Assembly (NCBI GenBank): GCA_033807775.1
Contig: CM066313.1
Location: 64,030,484 to 64,094,483, forward strand
Length of the DNA stretch: 64,000 nucleotides
Source: Saussurea involucrata
Taxonomy: Eukaryota > Streptophyta > Magnoliopsida > Asterales > Asteraceae
Reading direction: 5' to 3'
How positions within the stretch are numbered: the stretch's first letter is position 1; each line of letters begins with the position of its first letter. Shown here one piece after another: positions 46,314 through 59,291 of the stretch. Below the pieces are notes generated by a model. That model searched no databases and was not told where the DNA came from. It saw only the letters and a program-made list of their open reading frames with translations. A program made the translations under genes and the position numbers.

Positions 46314-47160
46314 TTATTTTTTGAAAAGAAATGATTGCATCACGATCGTGCTTCGGCCAAGCCATCACCCGATCGGGAGAACAATCCTATCATTAAAATT
46401 TTGATCGTTACAGAAAACATTAATACAAAACGAAATGAAAGACTGAAAAACACCGTAACATTTTGGACAAGATAAAAAACGAAAGTGTCTCGTAGTCAAC
46501 TGAGCCGCTTCGTTAGCTTGTCTATCCACCGCATGGATCGAGATAATCTCCCGACGAACCTGAACTTCCCGAGGAAAGGCAAGGCCCCTGCAGTTCCAAC
46601 TGGAGGCGATCAAAGAATTGACTCCTCGTCTTTTTTGCAAAATCACAGCCTGAAGGTAAGGAGAAACAGTGGGAAGGTGCCACCTTTCTTTGACGATTTC
46701 CTCCTTTTTGAAAGTGGATATGGTCCACTTTACTTTCTTGATTTTTCCTATCTGCTGATCTTGCCAAGTAACCGAAATGAAATTATTTTTCTTACTTTGG
46801 TTGTAGGGTTATCGGAATTTCCAACGTTTCCGATATTTCCACATTTTTGCTACCCTTAACGTTACCATGTACTCTCCAGAGGCTTTGACAATTTCACCAT
46901 AGGCGTCGTCGTAAAAGTCGTGGAGTTTGGTGGCGATGGTCGGGAGATCTTACATTGTATCACCGATAAACGTCGTTATGGTCGTAGGAGTGTAGTCGAA
47001 CGACTTCTTCTCAGATATGAGAGCCACAGAGGGATTTAAAGCCACATGGGGATTTAGAAGTTAAAACTTCTATAAACCGAAGCACGTTGATGTTGGAGAA
47101 CTCACCAGAGGTGGGTTTAATTTTGAGATCTGAGAGAGACAAGGAGAGAGAGTCACAACG
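46314..47160 (-). other. Uncertain region, possibly a LINE 3' fragment
   Basis: It starts with TTTTTTGAAAAGAAATG, similar to TTTTTTTTGAAAAACAAAGG at 62870 where a LINE 3' end is better supported. A minus-strand frame (46646-46365) contains EIISIHAVDRQANEAAQL, which vaguely resembles the end of a LINE RNase H. The remainder shows no recognisable gene. Confidence 0.25.
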
Positions 47161-47440
47161 GCAACAGGCAGCAGCGGCGGCAGTGGCGGCGGGCAACGAC
47201 AGCAGGTTGGCAGTCGGCGGCAGCGTAGCAGCAGCGACAGTCGGCGAAACCCTTTCTGATGAAACAGGTCAAAAGAACAGATCCACAGCGGCAGCGGCAG
47301 CGTAGCAGCAGCGGCGGCAGCGGTGGCAGCGGCAGCGGCAGTCGGCTTAGTAGCAACAGAGGCAGCGGCAGTCGGCGTAGCAGTGGCAGCGGCAGCAGCA
47401 GCGGCAGTCGGCATAGCAGCAGCAACGGCAGGCAGCGACG
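47161..47440. repeat. Imperfect GGC/CAG trinucleotide repeat region
   Basis: Long imperfect runs of GGCAGC, GCAGCGGCA and related units. They give Ala-, Ser- or Gly-rich frames in several phases, none convincing as a gene. Confidence 0.8.
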
Positions 47441-47442
47441 AC

Positions 47443-48222
<780 letters not shown>

Positions 48223-48372
48223 TGCTCATCTTCCTCCATCGTTGCTCTCTGTTTTTTCTGCTCATCTTCCTCCATTGTTGCTCTGTGTTTTTCTACTCAT
48301 TAGGTCATCGTTTCTCTTTATTTTTCTGTCAATCTTCCTTCATCGTTGCTCTCTATTTCCCTACTCATCAGG
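48223..48372. repeat. Tandem repeat, units about 45-50 bp
   Basis: Three or four degenerate units of CATCTTCCTCCATCGTTGCTCTCTGTTT-type text (longest shared run under 20 bases). Further right, 48595-48715, TGTATATGGATTTCAATTTTT occurs twice with intervening TGTATC motifs. Confidence 0.7.
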
Positions 48373-48759
48373 TTTCTTCTCGTCGATCATCTACAAATCG
48401 ACCACTTGATTAATGGATCATGAGCTCGTAAGTTATCACAGGCGCCCATCTTTTCGTCGGTTCCCGTTTGTATTTGGGTTGTTGCAGGGAAGAGTCTATG
48501 TACCTAATTTGTGGAGGGTTGTTTTTGGGGGTTCTTTCTGTGTGTATCGATCTGTTTTTGATACTTTGTGTATTGGCCTGTTTTTTATACATGTGTATCG
48601 ATTTCATACAGTGGTCGATTATTTGTATATGGATTTCAATTTTTTGTACCTGTGTATCTGTTTTTGTATATGGATTTCAATTTTTTGTGTATCAATTTCA
48701 TACACTGATTTATTCATACAAAAATAAATATTGGGGGTATAATTATCATTTATGACATT

Positions 48760-49284
48760 CAAACTGTTTGTTCAACACAACAACAACTTATCTGTTTAAC
48801 TTTATCTATACAGGCAACTATATCCATTCAGATCTTAACAAAAAATAAACCGAACAACACCTTACACTTGTTAAATTGGCAAGACCATTATCAATGGCAA
48901 CTAGATAAAACAATTCCATATTTATTTAATTTATTAATTTATTAGTTTGTTTAAACATTAATTATTAATAATTTTATTTAGTTTAATTCATTTATTAATT
49001 TGTTTGAACATTAATTTTTACTTTTTTATTAAAAGTTGTATCCATAATTTATTTTAAATAAATGATATTTTTATAGAATGTTTTTTTATTTAAATTACTA
49101 ATTTGATTACTAAAATAAAAATACATCAATATAGAAAAATACAAAAATACAAATATTATATTCACACAAAATATACTAAAAGTAAAAAAATTAGTTATGT
49201 TCTATATTTTATAGTTAATTTTTTATTTTTTATTATAATTAATCAATTATGTATATTATAAACAAATCATATTTAGTATTTATG
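48760..49284. other. AT-rich intergenic region
   Basis: Very AT-rich; nothing recognisable. Confidence 0.4.
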
Positions 49285-49595
49285 GTGTAAATTACTTTTT
49301 CATCCCCAATATTTGTTAAAAATTGCAGATTTTGTTCCCATGGTTTTACAATTTTGGTTTTTGTCCCTGTGGTTTGCAATTCATTTCTATTTTCGTTCCC
49401 GAGGCCAAAATAGGACTTTTAAGTATTAATAACTAAAATAAAAATGAACTTCAAATCATAGAGATGAAAAAAACAATAAAATTTAAATAGCTAATGAGTT
49501 ATAAATCATAGGAATGAAAATTGTAATTTCAAAACCATAAAGATGAAGTTAGAAATTTTCAACAAACCACTTGAACTAAAAACATAATTTACTCT
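49285..49595. mobile_element. About 310-bp MITE
   Basis: The left end, GTGTAAATTACTTTTTCATCC, is imperfectly inverted at the right end (reverse complement AGAGTAAATTATGTTTTTAG). The arms continue into TTTGTTRAAAATT-type sequence for about 40 bp. The interior has the TTTGTCCCTGTGGTTTGCAA wording common in plant MITEs. There is no coding sequence. Confidence 0.6.
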
Positions 49596-50158
49596 ATTTT
49601 TGGTGATATTATAAATTATTAAATATGTAAAAATAAAATATAAGTAGTTGATGATTTGACATTTAAGACCATTGAAAGGAATTTAATTATAAATGTGTTG
49701 ACATTTAGAAAAGATTTTGGTGTATTCATTGTTGCAAATGGGCTTATATTTTTTTTTTAAACAAATGAAATTTATAAGATTTCATTATAAAACTTTGAAA
49801 AACAAACACTATCTAATGGAACATGTTTTATTTTCACAACTCATTATCTAGTTTTGATTATTTGATATCAGATAACTCTCATAAAATCACATCCAAACAC
49901 CATTTGAAAACAACAAGAAGTAAACATTAATAATATACAGTTTCTTGAGTTAAAGAAACACAATTCATGAAAAAGGGGAAAATGTATGCAAACAATTACA
50001 ATGATTTCAGTACAGATTCATGAAAAATTAGAGAAAACAAGTGTTTTCTTCTAGTTTCATCCTTTTGATCTAATCAGTTGATTTGAATCAAATCCTCAAC
50101 AAGTTAATAATAATCAAAATTATATAAAAAAAACACAAATCAATTTGTGTGATGATTG

Positions 50159-50998
50159 CTAACTTGAAAAAGTCCATTTCCAGATCTTGATCCGAAGATC
50201 AACTCTGCATTTAGCGTCAGAAACAGTAGCAGTTACGGATGCCGATGAATTACTAGACTTTGATTCAATCTTTGGAATGAGGCTATGAATTCCTTCGCAT
50301 TCGATCCGAATCCCAACTTTTTTGCTTCTAATTGATTCAATCTTCACTCTAGCTTCAGTATCAAGCAATATCTTCAATCGCAATCCAGATTTCTTCTTCA
50401 GATCTGATATGATCTGGCTCACTGTAGTCGTCTCGAGAAGCAGAGAGTTGCTGTACAGTGAGGAGCGAATGATAGTGATGTTATTCGGATTACTAACGAA
50501 GGAAATCGGAAACGATCCGTTTGCGATTTGAGTTTCGTCTGATGATAAGCATGTGATTGCGATTGGATCGTAGTAAAACACAACTTTCTTATTTGGATTT
50601 TTAGTGGAGAGAGTGAGATTGAGCTTTGATGTGAGGTGTGTTGTGTCGTCGGCGGTGGTTGTGAGGTTGAATTGGGAGATTTTGAGTGAGGAGATGGAGA
50701 ATGTCGGCCGGTGAGGGCGGTAGAGGAGGTAGAGGATGCAGCCGGCGATGGTGGCGAGGAGGAGGAGGAGGATTATGATGAGGATTGACCAGAAGCAGCA
50801 GAGGCAGAAGTAGCTGCGGCGGTGGTTGCGGTGGTAGATGTTAGGGTTTGGTCGGTAAGGGTGGCGATTCAGATTAGGGTTGTAAAGTTGAGATTTGTTT
50901 GCTGTTGGTGGTGGTGGTTGTGGTTTTTGGGTGGTGGCGGCTGCGGCGGAGGAGGCGTTGCCGTTGGGCTTTGATGGAGGGTAGACAGTATCTGTCAT
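50159..50998 (-). CDS. NDR1/HIN1-like (NHL) LEA-2 domain membrane protein
   Basis: A single-exon frame of 279 residues, complete from ATG to TAG; family members are usually 200-300 residues. The N-terminus (1-60) is Pro/Asn/Ala-rich and cytoplasmic. Residues about 62-68 form the basic/Cys stretch SYFCLCC, and residues 69-93 one strongly hydrophobic membrane segment (ILIIILLLLLATIAGCILYL) followed by YRPHRPTF. The LEA-2 domain follows (about 105-265), with the diagnostic NPNKKVVFYYD near 134-144. Several Asn-X-Ser/Thr sites suggest a glycosylated outer face. The family acts at the plasma membrane in defence, senescence and stress responses; a specific role cannot be read from the sequence. It is the only intact host gene I find. 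About 250 bp upstream is AT-rich with no convincing TATA box; transposons lie within 300-1300 bp on both sides. Confidence 0.93.
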   Translation of the reverse strand: MTDTVYPPSKPNGNASSAAAATTQKPQPPPPTANKSQLYNPNLNRHPYRPNPNIYHRNHRRSYFCLCCFWSILIIILLLLLATIAGCILYLLYRPHRPTFSISSLKISQFNLTTTADDTTHLTSKLNLTLSTKNPNKKVVFYYDPIAITCLSSDETQIANGSFPISFVSNPNNITIIRSSLYSNSLLLETTTVSQIISDLKKKSGLRLKILLDTEARVKIESIRSKKVGIRIECEGIHSLIPKIESKSSNSSASVTATVSDAKCRVDLRIKIWKWTFSS

Positions 50999-51249
50999 GA
51001 TGGTGGACTGTGGAGTATGAAATCAAGGTAAACAGTGGGATTAAGTACTATTTTAACTTTTCCATTCTCATGTTTAAAATAAAAATGAATAATAAAAATA
51101 AAGTTATCTGTGTAGATTAATCTCTAAATATTTGAAAATATCTTTATTATTTTATTATAGATGGATAAACATGATTTTCAATTGGGAGGGACAAATTCGA
51201 AAAAAAATAAAATCTTATTGCGTAAAGTTTCTCCCTAGAATCTCTTACG

Positions 51250-51703
51250 CCGCGTTCTCGAGTTTTAGAAGTAAAGAAAAAAAGAGAAAGAAAAAAAGAG
51301 AAAGAAAATACATATTTTTATTTGTGTTTTTGAGAATGAAGGAAAAAAAGGAATGAGAGGGAAAGAAAATAAATTTTTATGTTCATGAGTAGAATATAAT
51401 GAAAATGAAAGATGTTACTTTTACCAATATGCCCTCATTTATTTCATAATAAAATGTAATTGATGGGTATATGTGTAATTTTATAAATATTTTTAATTCT
51501 TTTTATTTCATTTCTTTTCTTTCCTTCCGTTTCCTCCTACATTTGGACGGAAAGTTTTGGGAGGAAAATCAACAATATTTTTCTTCCCTTTCACTTCCTT
51601 TCCCTCTTTAAAATAAACTCGAGAACACAACATTTTATATTTTTCTCCTAGTTTCCTCCTCTTTCCATTCCTTTCCTTCGTAAAACAAACTCGAGAACAC
51701 GTT
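51250..51703. mobile_element. About 450-bp MITE in the NHL gene's upstream region
   Basis: GCGTTCTCGAGTTTTAGAAG at the left is inverted at the right (reverse complement GTGTTCTCGAGTTTGTTTTA). A further internal inverse copy (AAACTCGAGAACACAAC) lies at about 51616. Both arms continue as long purine-rich (left) and pyrimidine-rich (right) runs, so the whole could fold back. No coding sequence. It lies about 250 bp upstream of the NHL start codon. Confidence 0.6.
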
Positions 51704-52158
51704 ACTAAATAAATCAATTTCTATATGATTAAATCATTACTAGACAATTATCTACAGTTGAGTTATTGTTCTCATTAAACTGCTAAGGCCATCCGTAGCG
51801 GGCGGGGATGGGCTCGGGAAGGGCTTCGGGGTCGAGCGGGGATGGGCTACGGGGCTCGCGGGGTTGGCGGGGCGGGGATGGGTTCGGGGTTGGGATCCCG
51901 GATCATCCCGAGGGTTTTAAAAAAAAAATTTAATTAAATTTTTAAAAAAATAACCGTTGAACGGCTCTTTCTAAAAAAAAATTATTTTTCTCAATTTAAT
52001 CCCACTATATATTTAACCCTCAACCTCTTATTTCTCACACCTCTCAACCTCTTATTTCTCACACCTCTTATTTCTCACACTCTCAAATTCTCTCAATCTC
52101 ACACCTCTCAAACTCTCTCAAATTCTCTCAACCTCTTATTTTTCACACCTCTCTCATC

Positions 52159-52640
52159 ATGAATCTAAACAGAACACCTACATCCCGTCGTAACCGACCG
52201 AATACACCACAATCGCAAGAAGATCAAGAGCTTGGTTTCCAAGCGTTTACACAACAAGGTTATCATCCGCAATTTTCGCAACAAATTCCGGCACAATGGT
52301 CGCAACAAAATCCGCCACAATATCCGCAACAATTTCCCCAACAATTTCACCAACAATTTCCTTACCAATTTACACGTCCCGGGTTGATTGAACAAGGTTT
52401 TACTCCGGCCAACTTCAATCTCGACGACGACATTGTTTCGGAAACCCAACCTTCTACCCCGAACACACCACAATCTATCCCGACACAACAATCTAACCCG
52501 GAACCATCAAATCCGAGACCAAAGAAAGCCGCCAAACAAACGTGGACAAGAGACGAGGAACTCGCGTTAGTGTCGGCGTGAGTTGACGTTTCGGAGGACC
52601 CCGTGGTCGGTAACGCACAAAGCAGTGGTAATTATTTTTA

Positions 52641-52706
<66 letters not shown>

Positions 52707-53378
52707 TTATACTTAATTTTACATAAATGTAGGAAATTTTGGGGCCGAATCGGGCATGTGTTCTTTACTTGCATGGGTCGTGAACCAGGTTATAGATCAA
52801 CCCATCAACTCAATAGCAAGTTCAACGACCTCAATAAAAGAGTTAATTCGTTTGGCGGCATCTACAACAACTTGCTCAATAATAGATCAAGCGGGATGAG
52901 TGAGGCCGATATATCCCGAACGGCACACGAACGGTATGTAGCACGCCATAAAGTTGCTTTCACTCACGAACAAGCTTGGGACGTCCTAAAAAAATGTCCA
53001 AAATGGGGAGCCGTTCCAACGATGACGACAACTTCATCGCGGGGTTCAAAACGTACCCAACCTTCCGATGATGACGATGACGAGCAAATTCAACGACCCA
53101 TCGGGAGAAACAAGGCAAAAAAATCATCAACGAGTAATACGTCCGGGGCGAATACGGACGAAAGTGTTACTCAGTTGTTGACGACGTTCAACAACAAGAT
53201 TGATGATACAATGGAATACAAAATGAAAAAACTCGATCTCGAAATCGAAATCGAACGCTCAAACCGATTTGAGAAAGACTTCGAGTATTTCATAGCCCCG
53301 CATGATCACCTTACGGGAAACGCTTTGAGGGCTACTTTAGCGAGAAAAGAGCAACTCCAAAAATTTCATAATTGGTAG
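52159..53378 (+). pseudogene. Harbinger ORF1, Myb/trihelix-like DNA-binding protein with one nonsense codon
   Basis: Exon 1 (from ATG 52159) is Gln/Pro-rich (QQIPAQWSQQNPPQYPQQFP) and ends with the start of a Myb/SANT-like helix, TWTRDEELALVSA. TGA at 52579-52581 sits where the family has Trp (SAW). The frame continues VDVSEDPVVGNAQSSG to about 52626. After an intron filled by a (TTA)n repeat, exon 2 (about 52732-53378) reads FWGRIGHVFF, YRSTHQLNSKFNDLNKRV and a C-terminal region of the kind called NAM-associated, with acidic DDDDDE and a coiled, charged tail. In the family this protein partners with the transposase and binds element ends. Phase across the intron does not close cleanly. Confidence 0.78.
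52640..52707. repeat. (TTA)n microsatellite in the ORF1 intron
   Basis: About 22 TTA units; it occupies most of the roughly 105-bp intron. Confidence 0.95.
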
Positions 53379-55706
53379 TGTTTTGTATTTTGTAATTTTT
53401 ATTTTTAATGAATGATATGAATTTTAATTTTTATTATTTATCTTATTTTTATTTATTAAAAAATATATAAATATTTTTATTTTGTTAAATAATTAAATGT
53501 ATAAATAAAAGAATTAAAATAAATGAGGTGGCAAAAGGGTTTGAGGGAATGGGGTACGGGTGTTTAGGGATCGTGAGAGATGGAGTGAGGGATGAGAGAA
53601 AAGCTGATGTGGCGCTGAAGTGGAGGAAAATCTTTGAAAGATAGGCCTTATGGGGTACTGATGGCCTAATAATTAAGGCCTTCGCTTTTCTAAAAGTTCT
53701 CTCGCTTAGTCGCCTTCATAAACAAATCATATTTTTTATAATTTTATTCTAATCAATAACATAATAACAAATTTGGTGTAATATTATTCATATACATAAT
53801 TTTATTACCATGAAATTTGGTGTAATGCTTTTTATTTACACTAGTCATCGTACCCGTGTGATCCGGCGGGATTCAAATGTTATATAAAGATATATTTGAA
53901 ATATTTGATGGTTCACATGTCGTATCAAGAGTTTTTTTTTTGGCAATGCCATGAAATTAGTACCCTCATGTTAATTGTGATTTGCATAAAAATTAAGACT
54001 CTCTTGAAGAAATTGGTTAACATCGAACTCGGATAAAATTTATAAGTGGAAAATGAATCTTTGTATATAAATGTACATTAGCTTTATCTTTTTTTCTTAA
54101 ATTTTAGAGATTTATTTTTTGTTGTGTATTTGGCCTTTTCCTTGTAGATTTCTAATTAAATGAGAATGAATTCTAATTTCTTAATGGTTACAGAAATTAA
54201 AATGGTTTCCTTGCAAGCTTATAATCCGCTCATTTATAACTAATGCTCAAAATACACATATAGGAAGTGAGATTTATGCAAACGACACAGATGGTTCAAA
54301 TATGACGAGATAGTAAAACAAATAAACGTGATTTAAATGACGATCATGATTTGACCGGCATTTTACATAAAGTGATGGCAAACATTTATGTTGTGTATAT
54401 GGCAAGATTTGTTGCGGAGATTGGAAACTTTTCTTGTATTATACCCATGTTGTAGAATTTCCGTTTTATTTGTTTCGGTTACTTTTCCATTAACTGTAAC
54501 AATAGCATGAATTTGGGGAAGGCAAACTATCCACTCAACCTGATACAGCCAGAATCAGAATGTGTGTGTAGAATCACAATTTTCAAAGTACCAAACACAA
54601 AAAATTATTATATGTATTCAAACAATACAATTAACCTAGAGAGATGAGAAACGCCTTCCATTAAAATCGAAATAGAGCAGGATATGATGGTTTTCATCCC
54701 TTACCGAGCAGAGCAAATTGCAGTAGCAAAATCCAGTAAACCAAAATCAGTAGAGAAAATCAAAATGAAGTGATGTATGTTTCTTTGTATAATCGATTTC
54801 CATGAATGTCCTTTGAGGAGAAAATACCTATTTCCTATTTCATTCATTCAACTTGTTGATACAATCAGATTCCAAAACCTTGATCATGTGATGTAAGTTC
54901 TTAGTTCTAGGATAAAAATGGTGATGAAAAAAATATTAAATACAACAACCAATAGAAAAGTAGTACTCCTAATTTAGATAATTGTTCTCACTTTTAAGTT
55001 CAAAGGAGCCATGTTTAGAATATCAAAAAATCAGTGTATCTATTCTTTGCCTACCTGTCTTTTATCGATTTAAAAACATATGCTCGCTCACCAATAACCA
55101 ATTAACATCTACATTTTTATTGGTTGGATCTAGGAGCTATCATCTTTCCTCAATTTGCTTAATCCTGTCTATCTCTATCTCTACCTCCTTTAATAACCAT
55201 CATTACATAATATTTTTCTATTTGGTTATATTCATTCGTTTCTTTTACAATTTTGAACCTTCATAATTATTAGAAAACCTCTTGGGAAGAAAAAAGCTTG
55301 TCGTCATATAGGACTGGGTTCTGGTAGGAAATCATAATTTCATAGGAAGCGTTGGAACTACTTTGTTAGCGGAGGTTGACATAACTTAACATGTTAACAT
55401 ATGGTAACATTTTATGTTAAGATATGTTAATGTATGTTAATCTATTTAACTTATGTTAACATTTTTATAGCGTTCCTACCATTCTCACAGAATTTTGATT
55501 TCTTACACGATCCTAATTCTATACACACACACCCACACACATACCCTACATATATATAGGCATGGGAGTGCCTTTTTCGATATAGTTCCTACAGAAAACA
55601 AAAACCAAGATTAGGGGATGGTTATTCTCCTTCCCTCACGATTCTAGTCTTCCAACTGTTCTATTATAAATGCCAATACTTTGATATATATATATATATA
55701 TATATA

Positions 55707-55937
55707 GGGGTTAAATCATGTGAGAACCAAAAATAGGTTGAGAACCGTGGGAACCGATCTAAGCCGTCATTTGGTTTTGATCCTATGGTTTTAAAAACAT
55801 AAAAATTCATTCATAGATTCTCACGGTTCTCAATCTATTTTTGCCTATAATAATGTCCATAGATTAAAATCAATTAACGACTTAGATTGGTTTTCACAGT
55901 TCTCAACCTATTTTAGATTCTCATTTGATTATCGTCC
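55707..55937. mobile_element. 231-bp MITE in (TA)n
   Basis: GGGTTAAATCATGTGAGAACC at the left is inverted at the right (reverse complement GGACGATAATCAAATGAGAA). The arms (AGGTTGAGAACCGTGGGAACC versus AGGTTGAGAACTGTGAAAACC) extend to about 60 bp. TA tracts lie at 55684-55706 and 55938-55950. It is a relative of 2833-3204. Confidence 0.8.
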
Positions 55938-56045
55938 TATATATATATATACACAAACGCATTAAATATCAAATAATACATAAGTAATGTATTATGTTTG
56001 TGCCAAGGTGTACAAGAGAGATAGATGGAGAGAGATGTAGATCAC

Positions 56046-56518
56046 CTGAAGCTCTGGTGGAAGGTATCGGTAGACATTATAAATTTTATCCTTAAACCCA
56101 CGGCTCAACATTTCATCAGATTCATCCTGTTGAAATTTAAGATATTCACATGCATCAATTTACAGATTTACTTCCAAACAGAAAGTGACAAAATTTAGGA
56201 ATACAAGTATCAACATTAATTATTTCAAAAAAAAGTATCAACAGTAATTATAAATGTAAAAAGAATAGCAAACTCACAAGAATTAGTAATTTAATGGCTC
56301 TAGTTCGCAAAGTTCTTCTCTTAATCATGTCGTAGACTCTACCGGGTGTTCCAGAAACAACATGGACTCCATTTTCAAGCTTCCTTATGTCCTCCCCAAC
56401 ACTTTTTCATCCAATGCATGCATGGGCTTGTATACTGATGAAATCACCAATAGCCAATATCTGTTTCTCTGTCTGAGCTGCAAGCTCTCTTGTAGGTGAC
56501 AAAATCAAAGCTTGAACC
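56046..56518 (-). pseudogene. eIF4A-III (DEAD-box helicase) two-exon fragment, captured
   Basis: Exon A, 56518-56278, reads VQALILSPTRELAAQTEK (motif Ia), AIGDFISIQAHACIG, a TGA stop (56407-56409) where Gly is expected, then SVGEDIRKLENGVHVVSGTP and GRVYDMIKRRTLRTRAIK. Exon B, 56126-56046, reads DESDEMLSRGFKDK and IYNVYRYLPPELQ, completing the DESD box across an intact GT...AG intron of about 150 bp. The HACIGGKSVGEDIRKLE-type wording identifies the exon-junction-complex helicase eIF4A-III rather than eIF4A-I. Upstream motif I and the whole second RecA domain are absent. It lies in the same orientation as the Helitron, and its intron is retained, as expected for DNA-level capture. Confidence 0.88.
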
Positions 56519-57663
56519 CTGTCAATGAAGATGTGAATTTGATAAATGAAACTACGTGACTAAGAAAAAAGAGAGGAGAACAAAGTAATCAATTTTCCCA
56601 ATGATGGCAATAACAACTAAAAAGGAAAAGTTTATACCACACATGTACAAAAAGTGGTAGCTTCATCATTGTAATCCAGTGGATAGCAAAGCATATAATT
56701 CAGTTTCAGATGCTATTGCATCTAATATTCTAATTTAAACAAAGTTCTGTTTACCTAATATTCAATTTGGGCATACTTCGTTCCAAACAATAAATGATTT
56801 TGTATATCAATACTCTTCACATATTTGTTTCGGATACATGCTAAATAGAATAACAAAGTCAGGGTTAGGTATAGGAAAACAAATTATACTAATAAACATG
56901 CTTTAAACAATTGCTTTTGTTGCAAAATCAACTTAAAAAAACATAATATGTAGAGTGATTAAGAGATCAGGTTGAGACATTAAGAGAGGTCAGAGCCATG
57001 AGAGACAGAGATAAGCATATGCCTACAAACATTGCACCTATAACAAAAATACCTTTAAATCCTTAAAATCAAAAGCCATACATGTTCTTTAATTTCTCAA
57101 ACAAATCAAAATCTACAAATGAATTTTCAATCCAACAAAGAACACGAAGGAAGAAAGAATATATGAAAATACCTTGAATCGAGTTACATAAAATGGTTAC
57201 AAGCTTGGAGTTGAAGAACTCGAAGTAAAGAAGAACTTCAACAGAGCTCTTTTACTTTGTTGCATCATGAACAAAGGCAAAAATTGAATTAATATACACG
57301 TAGAGGTAAACAACATCCGCCTAGGGTTTGTTTGTAATCTGAAATCAAGCTTACTTAATTATCACATACCTGATTAATGGATGAATCGCCAGATTTCATC
57401 CTAAAATGTGAAAGTAGATTAGTTGAGAGTTCTCCTTTCACCGATTAGGGTTCATCCTTCTCAGCATTTATAGAGTGATGTACTGTGTGTTGAGAAAACC
57501 GACTAAGAAGAGGAGAGGGAGGCGGGTTTCTGGTTTGTGAGATCGTGGAGGAGATGCATAAACACCGGTAGTAAAGAAGAGACGAGGTTAGAGGGGGAGA
57601 GAAATTGGGGCGAGACGTGGTGACTGGTGAGAGGGGGAGTGAAATCAGGATGGAAGATGAACT

Positions 57664-57850
57664 TGACAGATTGTGAAATCCTTGATACTTCCATTGATCA
57701 TGACACCCAATATATAGTACAACATATTACAGTCAATTAAGGATAATTACAAGCTAATCATGCCTATCTATTAGGAAGGGATTTCTATTGATTTCCTTCT
57801 ATCCAAGGTAGTTGCATAATTATAGGGATGTGATTTGGTTTCCGATAATA
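57664..57850 (-). repeat. Copia-3 3' LTR
   Basis: 187 bp, plus-strand text TGACAGATTGTGAAATCC to TTTCCGATAATA. Confidence 0.93.
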
Positions 57851-59291
57851 CTCCCCCGCAGTCGAAACCTGGAGGGTTGTGAACGTTGAGACTGGACCGA
57901 AACTCGTCAAACAGAACCCGAGGGAGTCTTTTAGTAAAAATATCGGCAAACTGAAAGCGTGAGGGGACATGATGAACCCGAACTTGACCCAATTCCACCT
58001 TTTCGCGTACAAAATGAATGTCGATTTCAATGTGTTTCGTTCGTTGATGCTGAACTGGGTTGCCGGATAAGTAAACGGTGCTTACGTTATCGCAATAAAC
58101 CATAGTCGCGGTCGTTAATGGGTAGCGTAGTTCCAACAAAAGGTTGCGGAGCCAACATGTCTCCGAAACAACATTGGCGACGCCACAGTACTCAGCTTCG
58201 GCACTCGACCGTGTGACGGTAGGTTGACGTTTGGAAGACCACGATAGCAAGTTGTCACCCAAGAAGACGCAATACCCGGATGTGGATCGACGGGTATCCG
58301 GGCACCCGCCCCAGTCCGCATCAGTGTAAGCTACGAGGCTCTTCGTGTCTGCTTTACGAAGATGAAGGCCAACATGAATAGTGCCACGGATGTAACGAAG
58401 AATGCGGCAGAGAGCATTTATGTGCGGCTCTCGGGGATCATGCATGAACAGGCAGATTTGCTGGACCGCGTATGAAATTTCCGGTCGTGTGAATGTAAGA
58501 TATTGCAATGCCCCGGCTAAACTCCGATATAACGTCGGGTCTTTGACAGGAGGACCGGAGGATGCACTTAGTTTGCACCCGGTGTCCATAGGAGTGGAGG
58601 AGGAGTTGCACCCGGTCATGTTTGCCCGTTCGAGGATTTCCGCTGCATACTTTTGTTGAGACAAAAATAGACCTGTAGCATGTTGATGAATCGAAATCCC
58701 CAAGAAATAATTGAGAGGGCCAAGGTCTTTCATGGCAAACTCCTTGCCGAGCTTAGAGAGAATGGCCTGTCGAAAAGTCTCGGACGATGCCGTAAGTACA
58801 ATATCATCGACGTATAATAATAAATACGCAATATCCCGACCATTATTAAAAATAAACAAGGAATTATCGCAACGACTATGGGTAAATCCCAGCGTAGAAA
58901 TAAACCGGGCAAAGCGATGATACCACGCCCTTGGGGCTTGTTTCAGCCCGTATAGCGCTTTCTTGAGGCGACAAACGTGATTCGGGAACCGGGCATCCCG
59001 AAAACCCGGAGGTTGATGCATAAAAACGGTCTCATCTAGCGTTCCATGAAGGAACGCGTTTTTGACGTCTAATTGGTGGATTGACCAATGGCAAGATAAT
59101 GCAATAGAAAGCACGGTTCGGATCGTCGCCGGTTTCACCACCGGGCTAAATGTCTCTCCACAATCCAAGCCAACCTGTTGAGACCTGCCATTAACAACCA
59201 AACGGGCCTTATGGCGCTCGATAGTGCCATCCGACCGAAATTTATGAGTAAAAATCCACATGCATCTAATAATGTTGGCATCGGATGGTCA
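57771..59291 (-). CDS. Copia-3 reverse transcriptase-RNase H, open frame
   Basis: About 496 residues from the Met at 59261. RT motifs: HKARLVVNGRSQQ, GETFSPVVKPATIRTVLS, HQLDVKNAFLHGT, KKALYGLKQAPRAW and catalytic LLYVDDIVLTASS. RNase H: YTDADWGGCPDTRRSTSGY, RSSAEAEYCGVANV and CDNVSTVYLSGNPVQHQRT. It ends inside the LTR as is common for this group. TGA at 59289-59291 separates it from the connection region (TWELVP before it, PSDANIIRC after it); CGA would be expected. Confidence 0.92.

Larger units (their letters stand above)
51788..53666 (+). mobile_element. PIF/Harbinger-like element with ORF1 only
   Basis: Target duplication TAA at 51785-51787 and 53667-53669; ends GGCCATCCGTAG and, inverted, GGCCATCAGTAC. 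GC-rich subterminal repeats GGGCGGGGATGGG follow the left end. Inside is only the Myb/SANT-type ORF1; no DDE transposase is present in 1.9 kb, so it depends on another element for movement. Confidence 0.82.

Noticed and set aside
41521..46345. Target duplication for Copia-2 (ATCAC on both sides)
   Set aside because: ATCAC occurs at 41523-41527 and again about 25 bp beyond the right LTR, but not adjacent to the LTR end, so it may be coincidence.
46485..46859. Plus-strand 124-codon frame right of Copia-2
   Set aside because: No recognisable domain and it overlaps the opposite-strand LINE-like frame; left unassigned.
52493..52774. Poly-Asn and poly-Leu frames
   Set aside because: Translation of the (TTA)n repeat in the Harbinger ORF1 intron, in opposite strands or frames.
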